A stretch of 64,000 nucleotides of DNA from Streptomyces sp. CMB-StM0423 (GCF_002847285.1 NZ_CP025407.1:5268501-5332500), one strand, 5' to 3'; shown: positions 8,728 through 17,761, counted from the stretch's first letter. Notes: a model not told the origin generated them from the sequence alone. Made by a program: numbers and translations.

Positions 8728-9968
8728 GCCCGTCCTCGTTCCAGGAGATGTGGCGCGAGCTGCGCCCCCTCGGGCGGTACGCGCCCTCCGGTGGCTACCG
8801 CCGGTTCGCGTGGACGGCGGCGGACGCCGACTGCCGGGCCTGGTTCCGGGCGCAGGCGGGCGCGCGCGGGCTCGCGTACGAGACCGACCGCAACGGCAAC
8901 CAGTGGGCCTGGCTCGGCGACCCCGCCGCCGGCGGCGCCGTCGTCACCGGCTCGCACCTCGACTCGGTACCCGACGGCGGCGCCTTCGACGGCCCCCTCG
9001 GCGTCGTCTCCGCGTTCGCCGCCCTCGACGAGTTGCGCGCCCGCGGCGCCCGCCCCGGCCGACCCCTCGGCGTGGTCAACTTCGGCGACGAGGAAGGCGC
9101 CCGCTTCGGCCTGGCCTGCGTCGGCTCCCGGCTCACCGCCGGACAGCTCACCACCGCCGCCGCGCACGAATTGCGCGACGCGGATGGCGTCACCCTGCCG
9201 CAGGCGATGGAGCGCGCGGGGCAGGACCCCGACGGCATCGGCTCCGACCCCGAGCGGCTGGCGCGCATCGGCGCCTTCGTCGAACTGCACGTCGAGCAGG
9301 GCGTGGCGCTCGCCGGTACGGACCACGCGGTGGGCGTGGCATCGGCGATCTGGCCGCACGGCCGCTGGCGGTTCGACTTCCGCGGCGAGGCCAACCACGC
9401 GGGCACGACCCGCATGGAGGACCGCCACGACCCGATGCTGACCTACGCCCACACCGTGCTGTCCGCCCGCAAGAAGGCCGCGCAGGCGGGCGCCCGAGCC
9501 ACCTTCGGCAAGGTCGCCGTCGAGCCCAACGGCGTCAACGCCATCCCCTCGCTCGTCCGCGGCTGGCTCGACTCCCGCGCCGCCGACGAGGAGACCCTGC
9601 ACACCCTCGTCGCCGCCGTCGAGCAGGCCGCGCGCGAGCGCGCCGGCCGCGACGGCACGGCGCTGGAGGTCACCCGCGAGTCGCTGACGCCCGTCGTCGA
9701 CTTCGACCACGCCCTGCGCGACCGCCTCGCCGCGCGCCTCGGCGGCGCGCCCCTGCTTCCGACGGGGGCGGGACACGACGCCGGGATCCTGTCCGGGGCG
9801 GTGCCGGCGGCCATGCTGTACGTACGGAATCCGACCGGCGTCTCGCACGCGCCGGCCGAGTCGGCGGCCGAGGACGACTGCGCGGCGGGCGTACGGGCGC
9901 TCGCGGACGTGCTGGCGGACCTGGCCGCCGACGGCAGTTCCGTACCTCGGTCGGAAGGGGCCGCGTGA
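8724..9968 (+). CDS. M20-family amidohydrolase (allantoate amidohydrolase / carbamoylase type) in the hut operon
   Basis: A 414-residue dinuclear metal hydrolase of the hydantoinase/carbamoylase branch. Metal ligands are visible: GSHLDSVPDGGAFDG, the FGDEEGARFG glutamate pair, ELHVEQG and the C-terminal PTGVSHAPAE; the dimerisation domain has FRGEANHAGTTRM. It starts at GTG 8724, overlapping the hutU stop, and its own stop overlaps the next start. Similar proteins act on allantoate or N-carbamoyl amino acids. Being locked between hutU and hutF, with no HutG-like gene in the window, it may instead remove formyl from N-formylglutamate; that is inference from context. Confidence 0.88.
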   Translation: MSPSSFQEMWRELRPLGRYAPSGGYRRFAWTAADADCRAWFRAQAGARGLAYETDRNGNQWAWLGDPAAGGAVVTGSHLDSVPDGGAFDGPLGVVSAFAALDELRARGARPGRPLGVVNFGDEEGARFGLACVGSRLTAGQLTTAAAHELRDADGVTLPQAMERAGQDPDGIGSDPERLARIGAFVELHVEQGVALAGTDHAVGVASAIWPHGRWRFDFRGEANHAGTTRMEDRHDPMLTYAHTVLSARKKAAQAGARATFGKVAVEPNGVNAIPSLVRGWLDSRAADEETLHTLVAAVEQAARERAGRDGTALEVTRESLTPVVDFDHALRDRLAARLGGAPLLPTGAGHDAGILSGAVPAAMLYVRNPTGVSHAPAESAAEDDCAAGVRALADVLADLAADGSSVPRSEGAA

Positions 9969-11305
9969 CGACGTACTGGGCGGAACAGGCATGGGTCGGT
10001 GGGGTCGTGGAACCCGGTGTCGTCCTGGAGGCGGCGGCGTCCGGCGGGCTGCTCGCCGCGGTACGGACCGCGGTCCCCGCGCCGCCGCCGGGCGCCACCG
10101 TCCTGCGCGGCCTCACCCTCCCCGGCCTGGCGAACGCCCACAGCCACGCCTTCCACCGCGCGCTGCGCGGCACCGTCCAGGTCGGCTCCGGGACGTTCTG
10201 GACCTGGCGCGAGGTGATGTACGGCGTCGCGGACCGGCTCACCCCCGGCACGTACTACGACCTCGCCCGGGCCGTCTACGCCGAGATGGCGCTCGCGGGG
10301 ATCACCTGCGTCGGCGAGTTCCACTACGTCCACCACGCGCCCGGCGGCGCCCGCTACGACGACCCCAACGCCATGGGCCACGCACTGATCGCCGCCGCCG
10401 CGGCGGCCGGAGTCCGGCTGACCCTGCTCGACACCGCGTACCTGGCCGCCGGCTTCGGGCAGCCTCCCGGGCGGCACCAGCTCCGCTTCAGCGACGGCGA
10501 CGCCGACGCGTGGGCGGAGCGCGCCGAGGCCCTCGAACCCGACGACGACACCGCGCGCGTCGGCGCCGCCGTCCACTCCGTACGCGCGGTGCCCGCGGGA
10601 CAGCTCGCCACCGTCGCGGGCTGGGCCGCCGACCGGCGCGTCCCGCTGCACGTCCACCTCTCCGAGCAGCCTGCCGAGAACGAGGCGTGCGTCGCCGCCC
10701 ACGGCGTCACCCCCGCCCGCCTCCTCGCCGACCACGGCGTCCTCGGCCTCCACACCACCGCCGTGCACGCCACCCACCTCACCGCCGACGACCTCACCCT
10801 CGTCGGCCGCAGCAGCACCGGTGTGTGCATGTGCCCCACCACCGAACGGGACCTCGCGGACGGCATCGGCCCGGCCGGGGCCGTGGAGCGGGCGGGCAGC
10901 CCGCTGTCGCTGGGCAGCGACAGCCACGCCGTGATCGACCTCTTCGAGGAGGCGCGGGCGCTGGAGCTGAACGAGCGGCTGCGCACCCGCCGCCGCGGCC
11001 ACTGGACGGCCCACCAACTGCTGCGCGCCGCCACCGAGGGCGGTTACGAGGCCCTCGGCTGGGCCGCACCGGCCCGGCTGGAGCCGGGCGGGCTCGCGGA
11101 CTTCACCACCGTGGCGCTGGACAGCGTGCGCACGGCGGGCGCGGTGCCGCGGCTCGGCGCGGAGACGGCGGTGTTCGCGGCGACGGCGGCGGACGTGCGG
11201 CACACGGTGGTGGGGGGCCGGCACGTCGTACGGGACGGGGCGCACGCGCTCGTGGAGGACGTACCGGGGGCGCTGACGGCGGCGATCGCGGCGCTGCGCG
11301 GCTGA
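9965..11305 (+). CDS. hutF: Formimidoylglutamate deiminase
   Basis: A 446-residue amidohydrolase-superfamily enzyme that hydrolyses N-formimino-L-glutamate to N-formyl-L-glutamate and ammonia. The metal site is complete: NAHSHAFHRALRG, HVHLSEQPAENE, HATHLTADD and the SLGSDSHAVIDLFEEAR aspartate. The GTG at 9965 overlaps the preceding TGA, which fixes the start. With hutU and hutI it defines the five-step route that passes through N-formylglutamate rather than direct formamide release. Confidence 0.95.
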   Translation: MTTYWAEQAWVGGVVEPGVVLEAAASGGLLAAVRTAVPAPPPGATVLRGLTLPGLANAHSHAFHRALRGTVQVGSGTFWTWREVMYGVADRLTPGTYYDLARAVYAEMALAGITCVGEFHYVHHAPGGARYDDPNAMGHALIAAAAAAGVRLTLLDTAYLAAGFGQPPGRHQLRFSDGDADAWAERAEALEPDDDTARVGAAVHSVRAVPAGQLATVAGWAADRRVPLHVHLSEQPAENEACVAAHGVTPARLLADHGVLGLHTTAVHATHLTADDLTLVGRSSTGVCMCPTTERDLADGIGPAGAVERAGSPLSLGSDSHAVIDLFEEARALELNERLRTRRRGHWTAHQLLRAATEGGYEALGWAAPARLEPGGLADFTTVALDSVRTAGAVPRLGAETAVFAATAADVRHTVVGGRHVVRDGAHALVEDVPGALTAAIAALRG

Positions 11306-11420
11306 CTCCCGCATCCCCGCCCGCACGCCACCGGCCGTACCCCCGCCCCCGCCACCCGCCCACGAGGCAGGAACCCGTATCCCCGTCCGGCACGCCACCC
11401 CGACCCACGAGGGCAGGAAC

Positions 11421-12602
11421 ATGACCGCCATCGCCATCGTCAACATCGGCAGCCTCGTCACCAACGACCCGGCCCTCGGCGACGGGCCGCTCGGCCTGCT
11501 GGAGGACGCGGCCGTCGTCTTCGACGGCGACCGCGTCGCCTGGGTCGGCGCGGCGGACGCGGCGCCGGCCGCGGACACGGCGTACGACGCGGCGGGGCGG
11601 GCGCTGCTCCCGGGCTTCGTCGACTCGCACTCCCACCTCGTCTTCGCCGGCGACCGCACCCGCGAGTTCGCCGCCCGGATGTCGGGGCGCCCGTACACCG
11701 CGGGCGGCATCCGCACGACGGTCGCCGCCACCCGCGCCGCGACCGACGAGGAACTGGCGGCCAACCTCGCCCGGTTCGTCCGCGAGATGCTCCGGCAGGG
11801 CACGACGACGCTGGAGACGAAGTCCGGCTACGGGCTGACGGTGGCGGACGAGGCGCGGGGGCTGCGGGTCGCGGCGGAGCAGGTGGAGGAGGTCACGTAC
11901 CTCGGTGCGCATGTCGTCGCGCCGGAGTACGCGGACGATCCGGGCGCGTACGTCGACCTGGTCACCGGCGAGATGCTGGACGCCTGCGCGCCGTACGCGC
12001 GGTGGATCGACGTCTTCTGCGAGAAGGGGGCGTTCGACGGCGACCAGGCGCGGTCGATCCTCGCGGCCGGCAAGGTACGCGGCCTGACCCCGCGGGTGCA
12101 CGCGAACCAACTGTCGTACGGTCCTGGGGTGCAGCTCGCCGTCGAGCTGGAGGCGGCGTCCGCGGACCACCTGACGCACCTGACCGACGCGGACGTGGCG
12201 GCGCTGGCGTCGGGGGTGACGGTGGCGACGTTCCTGCCGGGCTGCGAGTTCTCGACCCGGGCGGTCTACCCGGACGTGCGGCGGGTGCTGGACGCGGGCG
12301 CGACGGTGGCGCTGTCGACGGACTGCAACCCGGGATCGTCGTTCACCAGCTCCATGCCGTTCTGCGTGGCCGTCGCGGTACGGGAGATGGGCATGACGCC
12401 GGACGAGGCGGTGTGGTCCGCGACGGCGGGTGGCGCTGCGGCGCTGCGGCGCACGGACGTCGGCCGCCTCGCACCGGGCGCGCGGGCGGACGCGGCGCTG
12501 CTGGACGCGCCGAGCCACGTGCACCTGGCGTACCGGCCGGGGGTGCCGCTGGTGGCGGAGGTGTGGCGGCGGGGGGAGCGGGTGACGGCGGGCGGCAACT
12601 GA
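11421..12602 (+). CDS. hutI: Imidazolonepropionase
   Basis: A 393-residue amidohydrolase-superfamily enzyme that opens the ring of 4-imidazolone-5-propionate to N-formiminoglutamate, the step between HutU and HutF. Landmarks are FVDSHSHLVFAGDR (metal HxH), TTTLETKSGYGL, RVHANQLSYG, SADHLTHL and ALSTDCNPGSS with the catalytic Asp. It lies 115 bp after hutF in the same direction; a partly duplicated stretch with two ribosome-site-like copies (CCCACGAGG(G)CAGGAAC at 11359 and 11404) fills the gap. Full length. Confidence 0.96.
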   Translation: MTAIAIVNIGSLVTNDPALGDGPLGLLEDAAVVFDGDRVAWVGAADAAPAADTAYDAAGRALLPGFVDSHSHLVFAGDRTREFAARMSGRPYTAGGIRTTVAATRAATDEELAANLARFVREMLRQGTTTLETKSGYGLTVADEARGLRVAAEQVEEVTYLGAHVVAPEYADDPGAYVDLVTGEMLDACAPYARWIDVFCEKGAFDGDQARSILAAGKVRGLTPRVHANQLSYGPGVQLAVELEAASADHLTHLTDADVAALASGVTVATFLPGCEFSTRAVYPDVRRVLDAGATVALSTDCNPGSSFTSSMPFCVAVAVREMGMTPDEAVWSATAGGAAALRRTDVGRLAPGARADAALLDAPSHVHLAYRPGVPLVAEVWRRGERVTAGGN

Positions 12603-12670
12603 GGAGCGGCGACCCGGCGCGAGCGCGACGGGCGACAACTCAGGAGCGGCGGACGGTCCCACCGCGCCGG

Positions 12671-14038
12671 TCAGCAACTGAGGTTCGCGTCCGGGGCCGC
12701 CGCGGGGCGTGCCGTCAGATGCTCCACGGCCGCGCGCTCCGCGCACTCGTTGCCGAAGCCCACCAGCCCGTGCCGCCCGCCCGGCACCGTCAGCAGCGGC
12801 GCCCGGAACCGCATCGCCACCCGCTCCGCGCCCGCCGCCGGGGTGCGGATGTCGTCCTCGCTGTTGATCAGCAGCAGATCCGCCCCGTCGGCCGCGCCGT
12901 AGCCCCCGTCACCGCCCCCGTCACCGCCCCCGTCACCGCCCCCGGGCCGGACCGCGCCCAGCGGCTCCCCGCGCCCCGGCCAGTGCACGCAGGGCGCGTA
13001 GTCGCGCGCCACCGTCCGCGTACGCCACCGCGCCTCGTGCGCGTCGTCGAGCTCCCGCAGCAGCGCCCGCAGGTTGCCCGGCCACCGGAAGTCCGTGCAG
13101 TGGACGCCCAGGAAGAGCGCGAGCGGCGGCGGCCCCGGGTCCAGTTCGTCGAGCGCCGCCCGGACGTCGGACGGCACCGCCTTCGGTACGGCCCTGGGCC
13201 CCGGCTCCGGGACCTGCTCGTCGTCCAGCTCCTGGCGGGTGTGCAGCGTCCTCAGTACGTAGGACGTGCCCGGCCGGTCCGGGTCGACGACCCCGTCGAA
13301 GACCGCCGCCCGCACCCGCTCCGGGTGACGGGTGACGTAGACCTGCCCGGCCGCCGTGGCGTACGAGTGCAGCAGCAGGCTGATCCGCTCCTCACCCAGA
13401 GCGCGCCGGACCCGCTCCAGGTCCGTGGCGCCCGCGCGGGAGCCGAGGCGGGCCAGCAGCGGGCCGTAGGAGAGGCGGCAGCCCTCGACGTAGTCGCGGG
13501 CGGCGGCGTCGACGGCGGTGACGTCCCGGACGAGCCGGAGGCTGCGCGCGGTGCGGAGGCGGTCGAGCGCGCCGCGGGGCTCGCCGCAGTCGACGCGGTG
13601 GCTTCGGCCGGTGCCGCGGCGGTCGTAGCCGACGATGTCGAACCGGTCGCGCAGCGCGCGCGGGTAGTCGACGCCGGCGGACACGGCCTCCTGGAGGCCC
13701 GACAGACCCGGCCCGCCGGGCGCGAGGACGAGCGCGCCGATGCGGCGGCCGGGGTCGCGGGCGGGCAGCCGGGAGAGCGCGAGGCGGAGGGTCTCGTGGC
13801 TGTCGCCGCCGACGGGCACGGTGACGCCGCGGCATTCGCGCTGCTCCATGCCCGTCAGCGGGCAGGGGGTCCACTCGTCGCCGCCGGGGTCCGGTTCGTA
13901 CGAGGAGGTGCCGGCGCCGGGCGGCTCCGGACCGTTCCCGCCCGGCAGCGCGCAGGCGCCCGTCCACGCCAGCGCCAGCGCTGTGAGCAGGGCGAGCACC
14001 GGGGCCTGGCGGCCGGTCCGCCGCCGGGGGGAGGCCAT
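12671..14038 (-). CDS. Secreted alpha/beta hydrolase, TAP-like peptidase family
   Basis: A 455-residue exported protein with a Lys/Arg-rich N-terminus and hydrophobic signal (about residues 10-30, ending TGACALPG, a weak lipobox). The layout matches Streptomyces tripeptidyl-aminopeptidase-like hydrolases: LAPGGPGLSG oxyanion loop, VGYDRRGTGRS, and a C-terminal cap ending with ADLLLINSEDDIRTP (Asp) and PGGRHGLVG (His). The nucleophile elbow reads LLHSYATAAG, so the usual GxSxG glycines are replaced; the Ser is kept. A Gly/Asp run near residue 375 comes from a 12-bp tandem repeat. Substrate unknown. Confidence 0.82.
   Translation of the reverse strand: MASPRRRTGRQAPVLALLTALALAWTGACALPGGNGPEPPGAGTSSYEPDPGGDEWTPCPLTGMEQRECRGVTVPVGGDSHETLRLALSRLPARDPGRRIGALVLAPGGPGLSGLQEAVSAGVDYPRALRDRFDIVGYDRRGTGRSHRVDCGEPRGALDRLRTARSLRLVRDVTAVDAAARDYVEGCRLSYGPLLARLGSRAGATDLERVRRALGEERISLLLHSYATAAGQVYVTRHPERVRAAVFDGVVDPDRPGTSYVLRTLHTRQELDDEQVPEPGPRAVPKAVPSDVRAALDELDPGPPPLALFLGVHCTDFRWPGNLRALLRELDDAHEARWRTRTVARDYAPCVHWPGRGEPLGAVRPGGGDGGGDGGGDGGYGAADGADLLLINSEDDIRTPAAGAERVAMRFRAPLLTVPGGRHGLVGFGNECAERAAVEHLTARPAAAPDANLSC
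12904..12945. repeat. Three tandem copies of a 12-bp unit inside a hydrolase gene
   Basis: The unit CCCGTCACCGCC is repeated about three times and is read on the minus strand as repeated Gly-Gly-Gly-Asp. Because the period is a multiple of three, copy-number change leaves the frame intact and only lengthens a flexible loop before the catalytic Asp. Confidence 0.8.
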
Positions 14039-14053
14039 GGGCCGATCATGGCA

Positions 14054-14081
14054 CCGCCTCCCCGGAAACGCGGGGAGGCGG
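14054..14081 (-). terminator. Terminator after the sigma factor gene
   Basis: An 11-bp perfect stem (CCGCCTCCCCG / CGGGGAGGCGG) with a 6-nt loop, 27 bp past the sigma factor stop codon and just before the hydrolase start, separating the two units. Confidence 0.8.
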
Positions 14082-14108
14082 CTTTCGGCCCGGTGCCCGG
14101 CCCGTGGC

Positions 14109-15131
14109 TCACTCCTCGACCATCAGCCCCTTGCGCAGCCGCACCAGCGTCCGCGACAGCAGCCGGGAGACGTGCATCTGCGAGATGCCCAGCTCCTCGC
14201 CGATCTCCGACTGGGTCATGTTGGCCACGAAGCGCAGCGAGAGGATCTTCCGGTCGCGCGGCGTCAGCTCCGCTATCAGCGGCTTGAGGGACTCGACGTA
14301 CTCGATGCCCTCCAGGCCGTGGTCCTCGTAGCCGATGCGGTCGGCAAGGGTGCTCTCGGAGTCGTCCTCCTCGGGCTGCGCGTCCAGCGAGCTGGCGGTG
14401 TAGGCGTTCGAGGCGGCCATGCCCTCGACGACCTCGTCCCTGCCGATGTCCAGCCGCTCGGCCAACTCGTCGACCGTGGGGGCGCGGTCGAGCTGCTGCG
14501 CCAGCTCGTCGCCCGCCTTCGCCAGGTCGAGGCGCAGCTCCTGCAGCCGCCGCGGGACGCGTACGGACCAGGAGGTGTCGCGGAAGAAGCGCTTGATCTC
14601 GCCGATGATCGTCGGCATTGCGAAGGTGGGGAACTCCACCCCGCGGGCGGGCTCGAAGCGGTCGATCGCCTTGATGAGCCCGATCGTGCCGACCTGGATG
14701 ATGTCCTCCATCGGCTCGCTGCGCGAGCGGAACCGGGAGGCGGCGAACTTCACCAGCGCCAGGTTGAGTTCGATCAGGGTGTTGCGCACGTACGAGTACT
14801 CGTGGGTGCCCTCTTCGAGGGTGCCGAGCCGGTCGAAGAGGGTCTTCGACATGGCCCGTGCGTCCCCGGGGGCGACCTCGTCGAAGGCGATGCCCTCCAG
14901 TTCGTCGATGCTCCCCGTGAACGCGGGCGCCGCGCCGCCGGCGGTGTCCGCGTCGTTCGCGGTGTCCGCGATGCTCGCGGGGTCCTCGGTGGCCTGGTCG
15001 GCGGCGTCCTCGCCGCCGGGCCCGCCACGGGAGACGACGGCGTCGCCGTGGTGCTCAGTGTGGTCGTTGCCGTGCTCGGCGTGGGGTCGTGCCGGCGGCG
15101 TGCTCGCCGCGGCGTCGAGCCGGGTTGACAT
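14109..15131 (-). CDS. RNA polymerase sigma factor, SigB/SigF (group 3) family
   Basis: A 340-residue stress or developmental sigma factor. After an acidic, low-complexity N-terminus (about residues 1-100) come region 2 (LALVKFAASRF...EDIIQVGTIGLIKAIDRF...EFPTFAMPTIIGEIKRFFRD), region 3 (VPRRLQELRLDLAKA) and region 4 (LTPRDRKILSLRF...QSEIGEELGISQMHVSRLLSR). ATG 15131 is chosen because GGAGGAC stands just upstream. Divergently transcribed genes encode a STAS antagonist and an ATP-binding anti-sigma kinase, so this is a partner-switching module. A terminator follows. Confidence 0.93.
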   Translation of the reverse strand: MSTRLDAAASTPPARPHAEHGNDHTEHHGDAVVSRGGPGGEDAADQATEDPASIADTANDADTAGGAAPAFTGSIDELEGIAFDEVAPGDARAMSKTLFDRLGTLEEGTHEYSYVRNTLIELNLALVKFAASRFRSRSEPMEDIIQVGTIGLIKAIDRFEPARGVEFPTFAMPTIIGEIKRFFRDTSWSVRVPRRLQELRLDLAKAGDELAQQLDRAPTVDELAERLDIGRDEVVEGMAASNAYTASSLDAQPEEDDSESTLADRIGYEDHGLEGIEYVESLKPLIAELTPRDRKILSLRFVANMTQSEIGEELGISQMHVSRLLSRTLVRLRKGLMVEE

Positions 15132-15282
15132 TTGTCCTCCATCGTTCTCGGCAATGCGGCTGCCGATGCCAGTTCTTGTCCGCTTGTGGTCTGCGGCGCC
15201 TCCCAAGGCCACGTGTGGTGAGTGCTTCTAGCCCTACCCGCTTCTCTCCTCCGGTGCAAGAATCAGGTGTCCATATTTGCCC

Positions 15283-15332
15283 TATTATGTTGGCTGTTCG
15301 GGTGCCGAACGTGTGACCAAAGGCGTAGGGTC
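15283..15332. promoter_or_regulatory. Divergent promoter region with an inverted repeat
   Basis: The 246-bp gap between the divergent sigma and antagonist genes holds an unusually AT-rich block (TATTAT at about 15283), a perfect inverted repeat GTTCGG-GTG-CCGAAC at 15296-15310, and TAGGGT at about 15327 that could be a -10 for the rightward gene. The repeat is well placed to act as an operator for either direction. Confidence 0.45.
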
Positions 15333-15377
15333 GGGGCTGCATCGCACGACAGCCCGAGGGTCAGGAGACAAGCGCGC

Positions 15378-15746
15378 ATGGACGCCGGAACCGCCGGAAG
15401 CCCGAGCCGCGGCCGACTGCACGTCGATGTGCGGGTCCATGGCGGGAGCGCCGTCCTCACACCTGCGGGTGAACTCGATTACCACACGGCCGAGGTGCTG
15501 CGGGAGCCGCTGGAGCGATGCATCGCCGGCGGCCGCAGCCGGCTCGTACTCGACTGCTCACGCCTGGAGTTCTGCGACTCGACCGGGCTGAACGTGCTCC
15601 TCGGTGCCCGCCTGAAAGCGGAGGCCGACGGGGGAGCAGTGCACCTCGCGGGCCTGCAGCCGGTGGTGGCCAGAGTCTTCGAGATCACGGGTGCGGAGGC
15701 GGTCTTCTCGCTGCACGACACCCTGGAAGCCGCCCTCGTGGAGTGA
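15378..15746 (+). CDS. Anti-anti-sigma factor (STAS domain)
   Basis: A 122-residue single STAS domain, like BldG or RsbV, which binds an anti-sigma kinase when unphosphorylated and so frees the sigma factor. The domain begins at DVRVHGGSAVLTPAGELD and contains the phosphorylatable Ser68 in FCDSTGLNVLL. ATG 15378 has AGGAG eleven bases upstream. It sits opposite the sigma factor gene and upstream of the ATP-binding kinase gene, making a three-gene partner-switching set. Confidence 0.93.
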   Translation: MDAGTAGSPSRGRLHVDVRVHGGSAVLTPAGELDYHTAEVLREPLERCIAGGRSRLVLDCSRLEFCDSTGLNVLLGARLKAEADGGAVHLAGLQPVVARVFEITGAEAVFSLHDTLEAALVE

Positions 15747-15946
15747 CCTCCCTGTCACCGGAAGCCGGGTGGGGCCGGTGCGTCAGGTGATGCGCGTCAC
15801 AGCTTCCCGGGGAAACTCGGGGGTGTTTCCGCGATCTCGTAGGGCAGAAGCCCAGGCGAAACTTCTGGAACGGGCAGGAAGGGCGCGAATGCGCGGACGG
15901 GTGCGCGAGCGGGCGTGCGGTTGCGCGAAGGGGGTGTCGTGAGGCG

Positions 15947-16483
15947 ATGAGCTTCAGGTCGTTGCCGCCGGGCGCACTGCCGCCGGAGGGCGAGGCCGGC
16001 AGCGGCGCCGCCGCGCCCGCGCGCCCCGACGGCGGTGCCGCCGCGGCCGATCCGGCCGGCGAGCCCGCCCCCGCGGGACAGGTGCGCCGGCTGCGGCTCG
16101 TCGGCGCCAGCGGCATGGTGCCCCGCGCCCGCGACTTCGCCCGCCGGGCGCTGGAGGACTGGGGCTGGCTGCCCGCGGTCAACGCGGAGCAGCGCGCGGC
16201 CGCGGAGGACGTCCTGCTCGTCGTCTCGGAGCTGGTCACCAACGCCTGCCTGCACGGCGGCGGCCCGGACGAGCTGCGGCTGCGCACGGCGGGGAAGGTG
16301 CTGCGGCTGGAGGTCAGCGACTCCGGCACCGGTACGCCCGAGCCGCGCAACCCGCACCGGGCCAGCAGGCCGGGCGGGCACGGGATGTTCATCGTGCAGC
16401 GGCTGTGCCTCGACTGGGGCGTCCAGCGGGAGGCGGGAGTGGCGGGCAAGACGGTGTGGGCGGAGCTGTCCGCGCCGCTCTAG
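15947..16483 (+). CDS. ATP-binding anti-sigma regulatory protein (RsbW-like HATPase)
   Basis: A 178-residue protein: a Pro/Ala/Gly-rich N-terminus (about 1-45) followed by a GHKL ATPase domain of the RsbW/SpoIIAB class. The N box is ELVTNACLHG, the G1 box EVSDSGTG and the G2 box GGHGMFIV. The role is to hold the sigma factor and phosphorylate the STAS antagonist. It lies 200 bp after the antagonist gene. Many Streptomyces proteins of this class pair with distant partners, so pairing with this sigma factor is likely but not certain. Confidence 0.88.
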   Translation: MSFRSLPPGALPPEGEAGSGAAAPARPDGGAAAADPAGEPAPAGQVRRLRLVGASGMVPRARDFARRALEDWGWLPAVNAEQRAAAEDVLLVVSELVTNACLHGGGPDELRLRTAGKVLRLEVSDSGTGTPEPRNPHRASRPGGHGMFIVQRLCLDWGVQREAGVAGKTVWAELSAPL

Positions 16484-16601
16484 CCCGTCGTACGGAGCAC
16501 TGACGGTCTTCGTACGGGCAGCTTGGCCTCTGCCGTACGTGTCCCGCCCGCCGCACGTCGTACGAGCCGATTGTCGTACGCCCCCCGCCCGGCGCGTACG
16601 C

Positions 16602-17558
16602 CTAACCGATCCGCCCCCGCAGCCACCCCTCGATCTCCCCGACGACCCCCGGCTGGGTCAGCAGCCGCATCCCGTGCGCGCTGCCCGGCACCACCTGCAC
16701 CCGTACGTCCCCCGCCGGCATCCCCTGCGCCCGCTCCGCGGCCGCCACCTCCTCCGAGTGGTACGCGGGCACGAAGTCGTGCGCCGAGTGCAGCAGCAGC
16801 ATCGGGGCGTCGTCCCGCCCGGACGCCGTGCTGCGCGGATCCAGCGACCACCACGCCCGCCGGCACCCCGGGTCCGCCGACAGGGACGGGGTGCCGTCCG
16901 GTACGCACCCCGCCAGCCGCTCCGCGCTCGCGCGCAGCCGCCGCTCCGCCGCCGTCGCCCCCGGCGCCCCGCCGTCCAGCCAGGCCCGGTACGGCGACGC
17001 CACCGGCGACAGCGCCACCACCCCGGCGCTGCGCGCGGCCCCCGCCCCGTACGTGGCCGCCGCGACGGCGAGCTGCCCGCCCGCCGACGAGCCCAGCACC
17101 GCCACCCGCGCCGGATCCACGGCGTACCCGGCGGCGTTGTGCCGCACCCACCGCAGCGCCGCCAGCACGTCGTCCCGCTGCGCCGGCCACGGCACCTCGG
17201 GGGTGAGGCGGTAACCGGCGTCGAAGACCGCGTACCCGCGCCGGGCGAAGGCCCGCGCCCAGTGCTCCCAGTCGGTGTCGTACGACCAGTACCCCCCGTG
17301 CAGCACGACGAGCCCGCCCCGGAGCGCCCGCCGCGGCTGCCAGTGGACGGTGACGCGCTGCCGCGGATGCTCCCCGTACGCCTCGACGCTGCGCCTGAGC
17401 GCCCCGTCTGCGCCGGGCCGCTGCTCCGCCATCCGCTCCGCCGTGCGCTCCGCGGGCACCGTCCCGGCCGGCTGCAGCACCACCGCCGTGAGCGCCGCGG
17501 CGGTCCCCAGCACCGCGGCCACGAGCCGCCGCCGCCACCGGACCCGTACCGCAGCCAT
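16602..17558 (-). CDS. Alpha/beta hydrolase, esterase/lipase type, exported
   Basis: A 318-residue hydrolase with an Arg-rich N-terminus and a hydrophobic export or anchor segment (about residues 10-30). Catalytic features are intact: the oxyanion motif HGGYWSYD, the nucleophile GSSAGGQLA, Asp in LLHSAHDFVP and His in PGSAHGMRL. This is the hormone-sensitive-lipase / BD-FAE-like pattern. ATG 17558 is preceded by GGAGG at proper spacing; longer in-frame starts lack one. The gene stands alone between the sigma module and a divergent two-component system. Substrate unknown. Confidence 0.83.
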   Translation of the reverse strand: MAAVRVRWRRRLVAAVLGTAAALTAVVLQPAGTVPAERTAERMAEQRPGADGALRRSVEAYGEHPRQRVTVHWQPRRALRGGLVVLHGGYWSYDTDWEHWARAFARRGYAVFDAGYRLTPEVPWPAQRDDVLAALRWVRHNAAGYAVDPARVAVLGSSAGGQLAVAAATYGAGAARSAGVVALSPVASPYRAWLDGGAPGATAAERRLRASAERLAGCVPDGTPSLSADPGCRRAWWSLDPRSTASGRDDAPMLLLHSAHDFVPAYHSEEVAAAERAQGMPAGDVRVQVVPGSAHGMRLLTQPGVVGEIEGWLRGRIG

Positions 17559-17761
17559 CGCACCCGCCTCCCCGCGGACCGGCCGGCCCGGTGCCCTCAT
17601 GGTCGCCGACAACGCCACGCGCCGCGATCCGGCGACCGCGATCCGGCGGACGGCGCGAACCGGCGCACGGGCGCCGCCGAGGCGTTCGACCGCGTACCGG
17701 GAGGTGAGCGAACCCGACGCCACCGGCCCACTCTCGGTGACGGGAGGTCTACCATCGCACC

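Noticed and set aside
12597..12690. Near-repeats CAACTGAGGAGCGGCG and CAACTCAGGAGCGGCG after hutI
   Set aside because: A short duplication at a gene end with no symmetry or coding content; no function can be supported.
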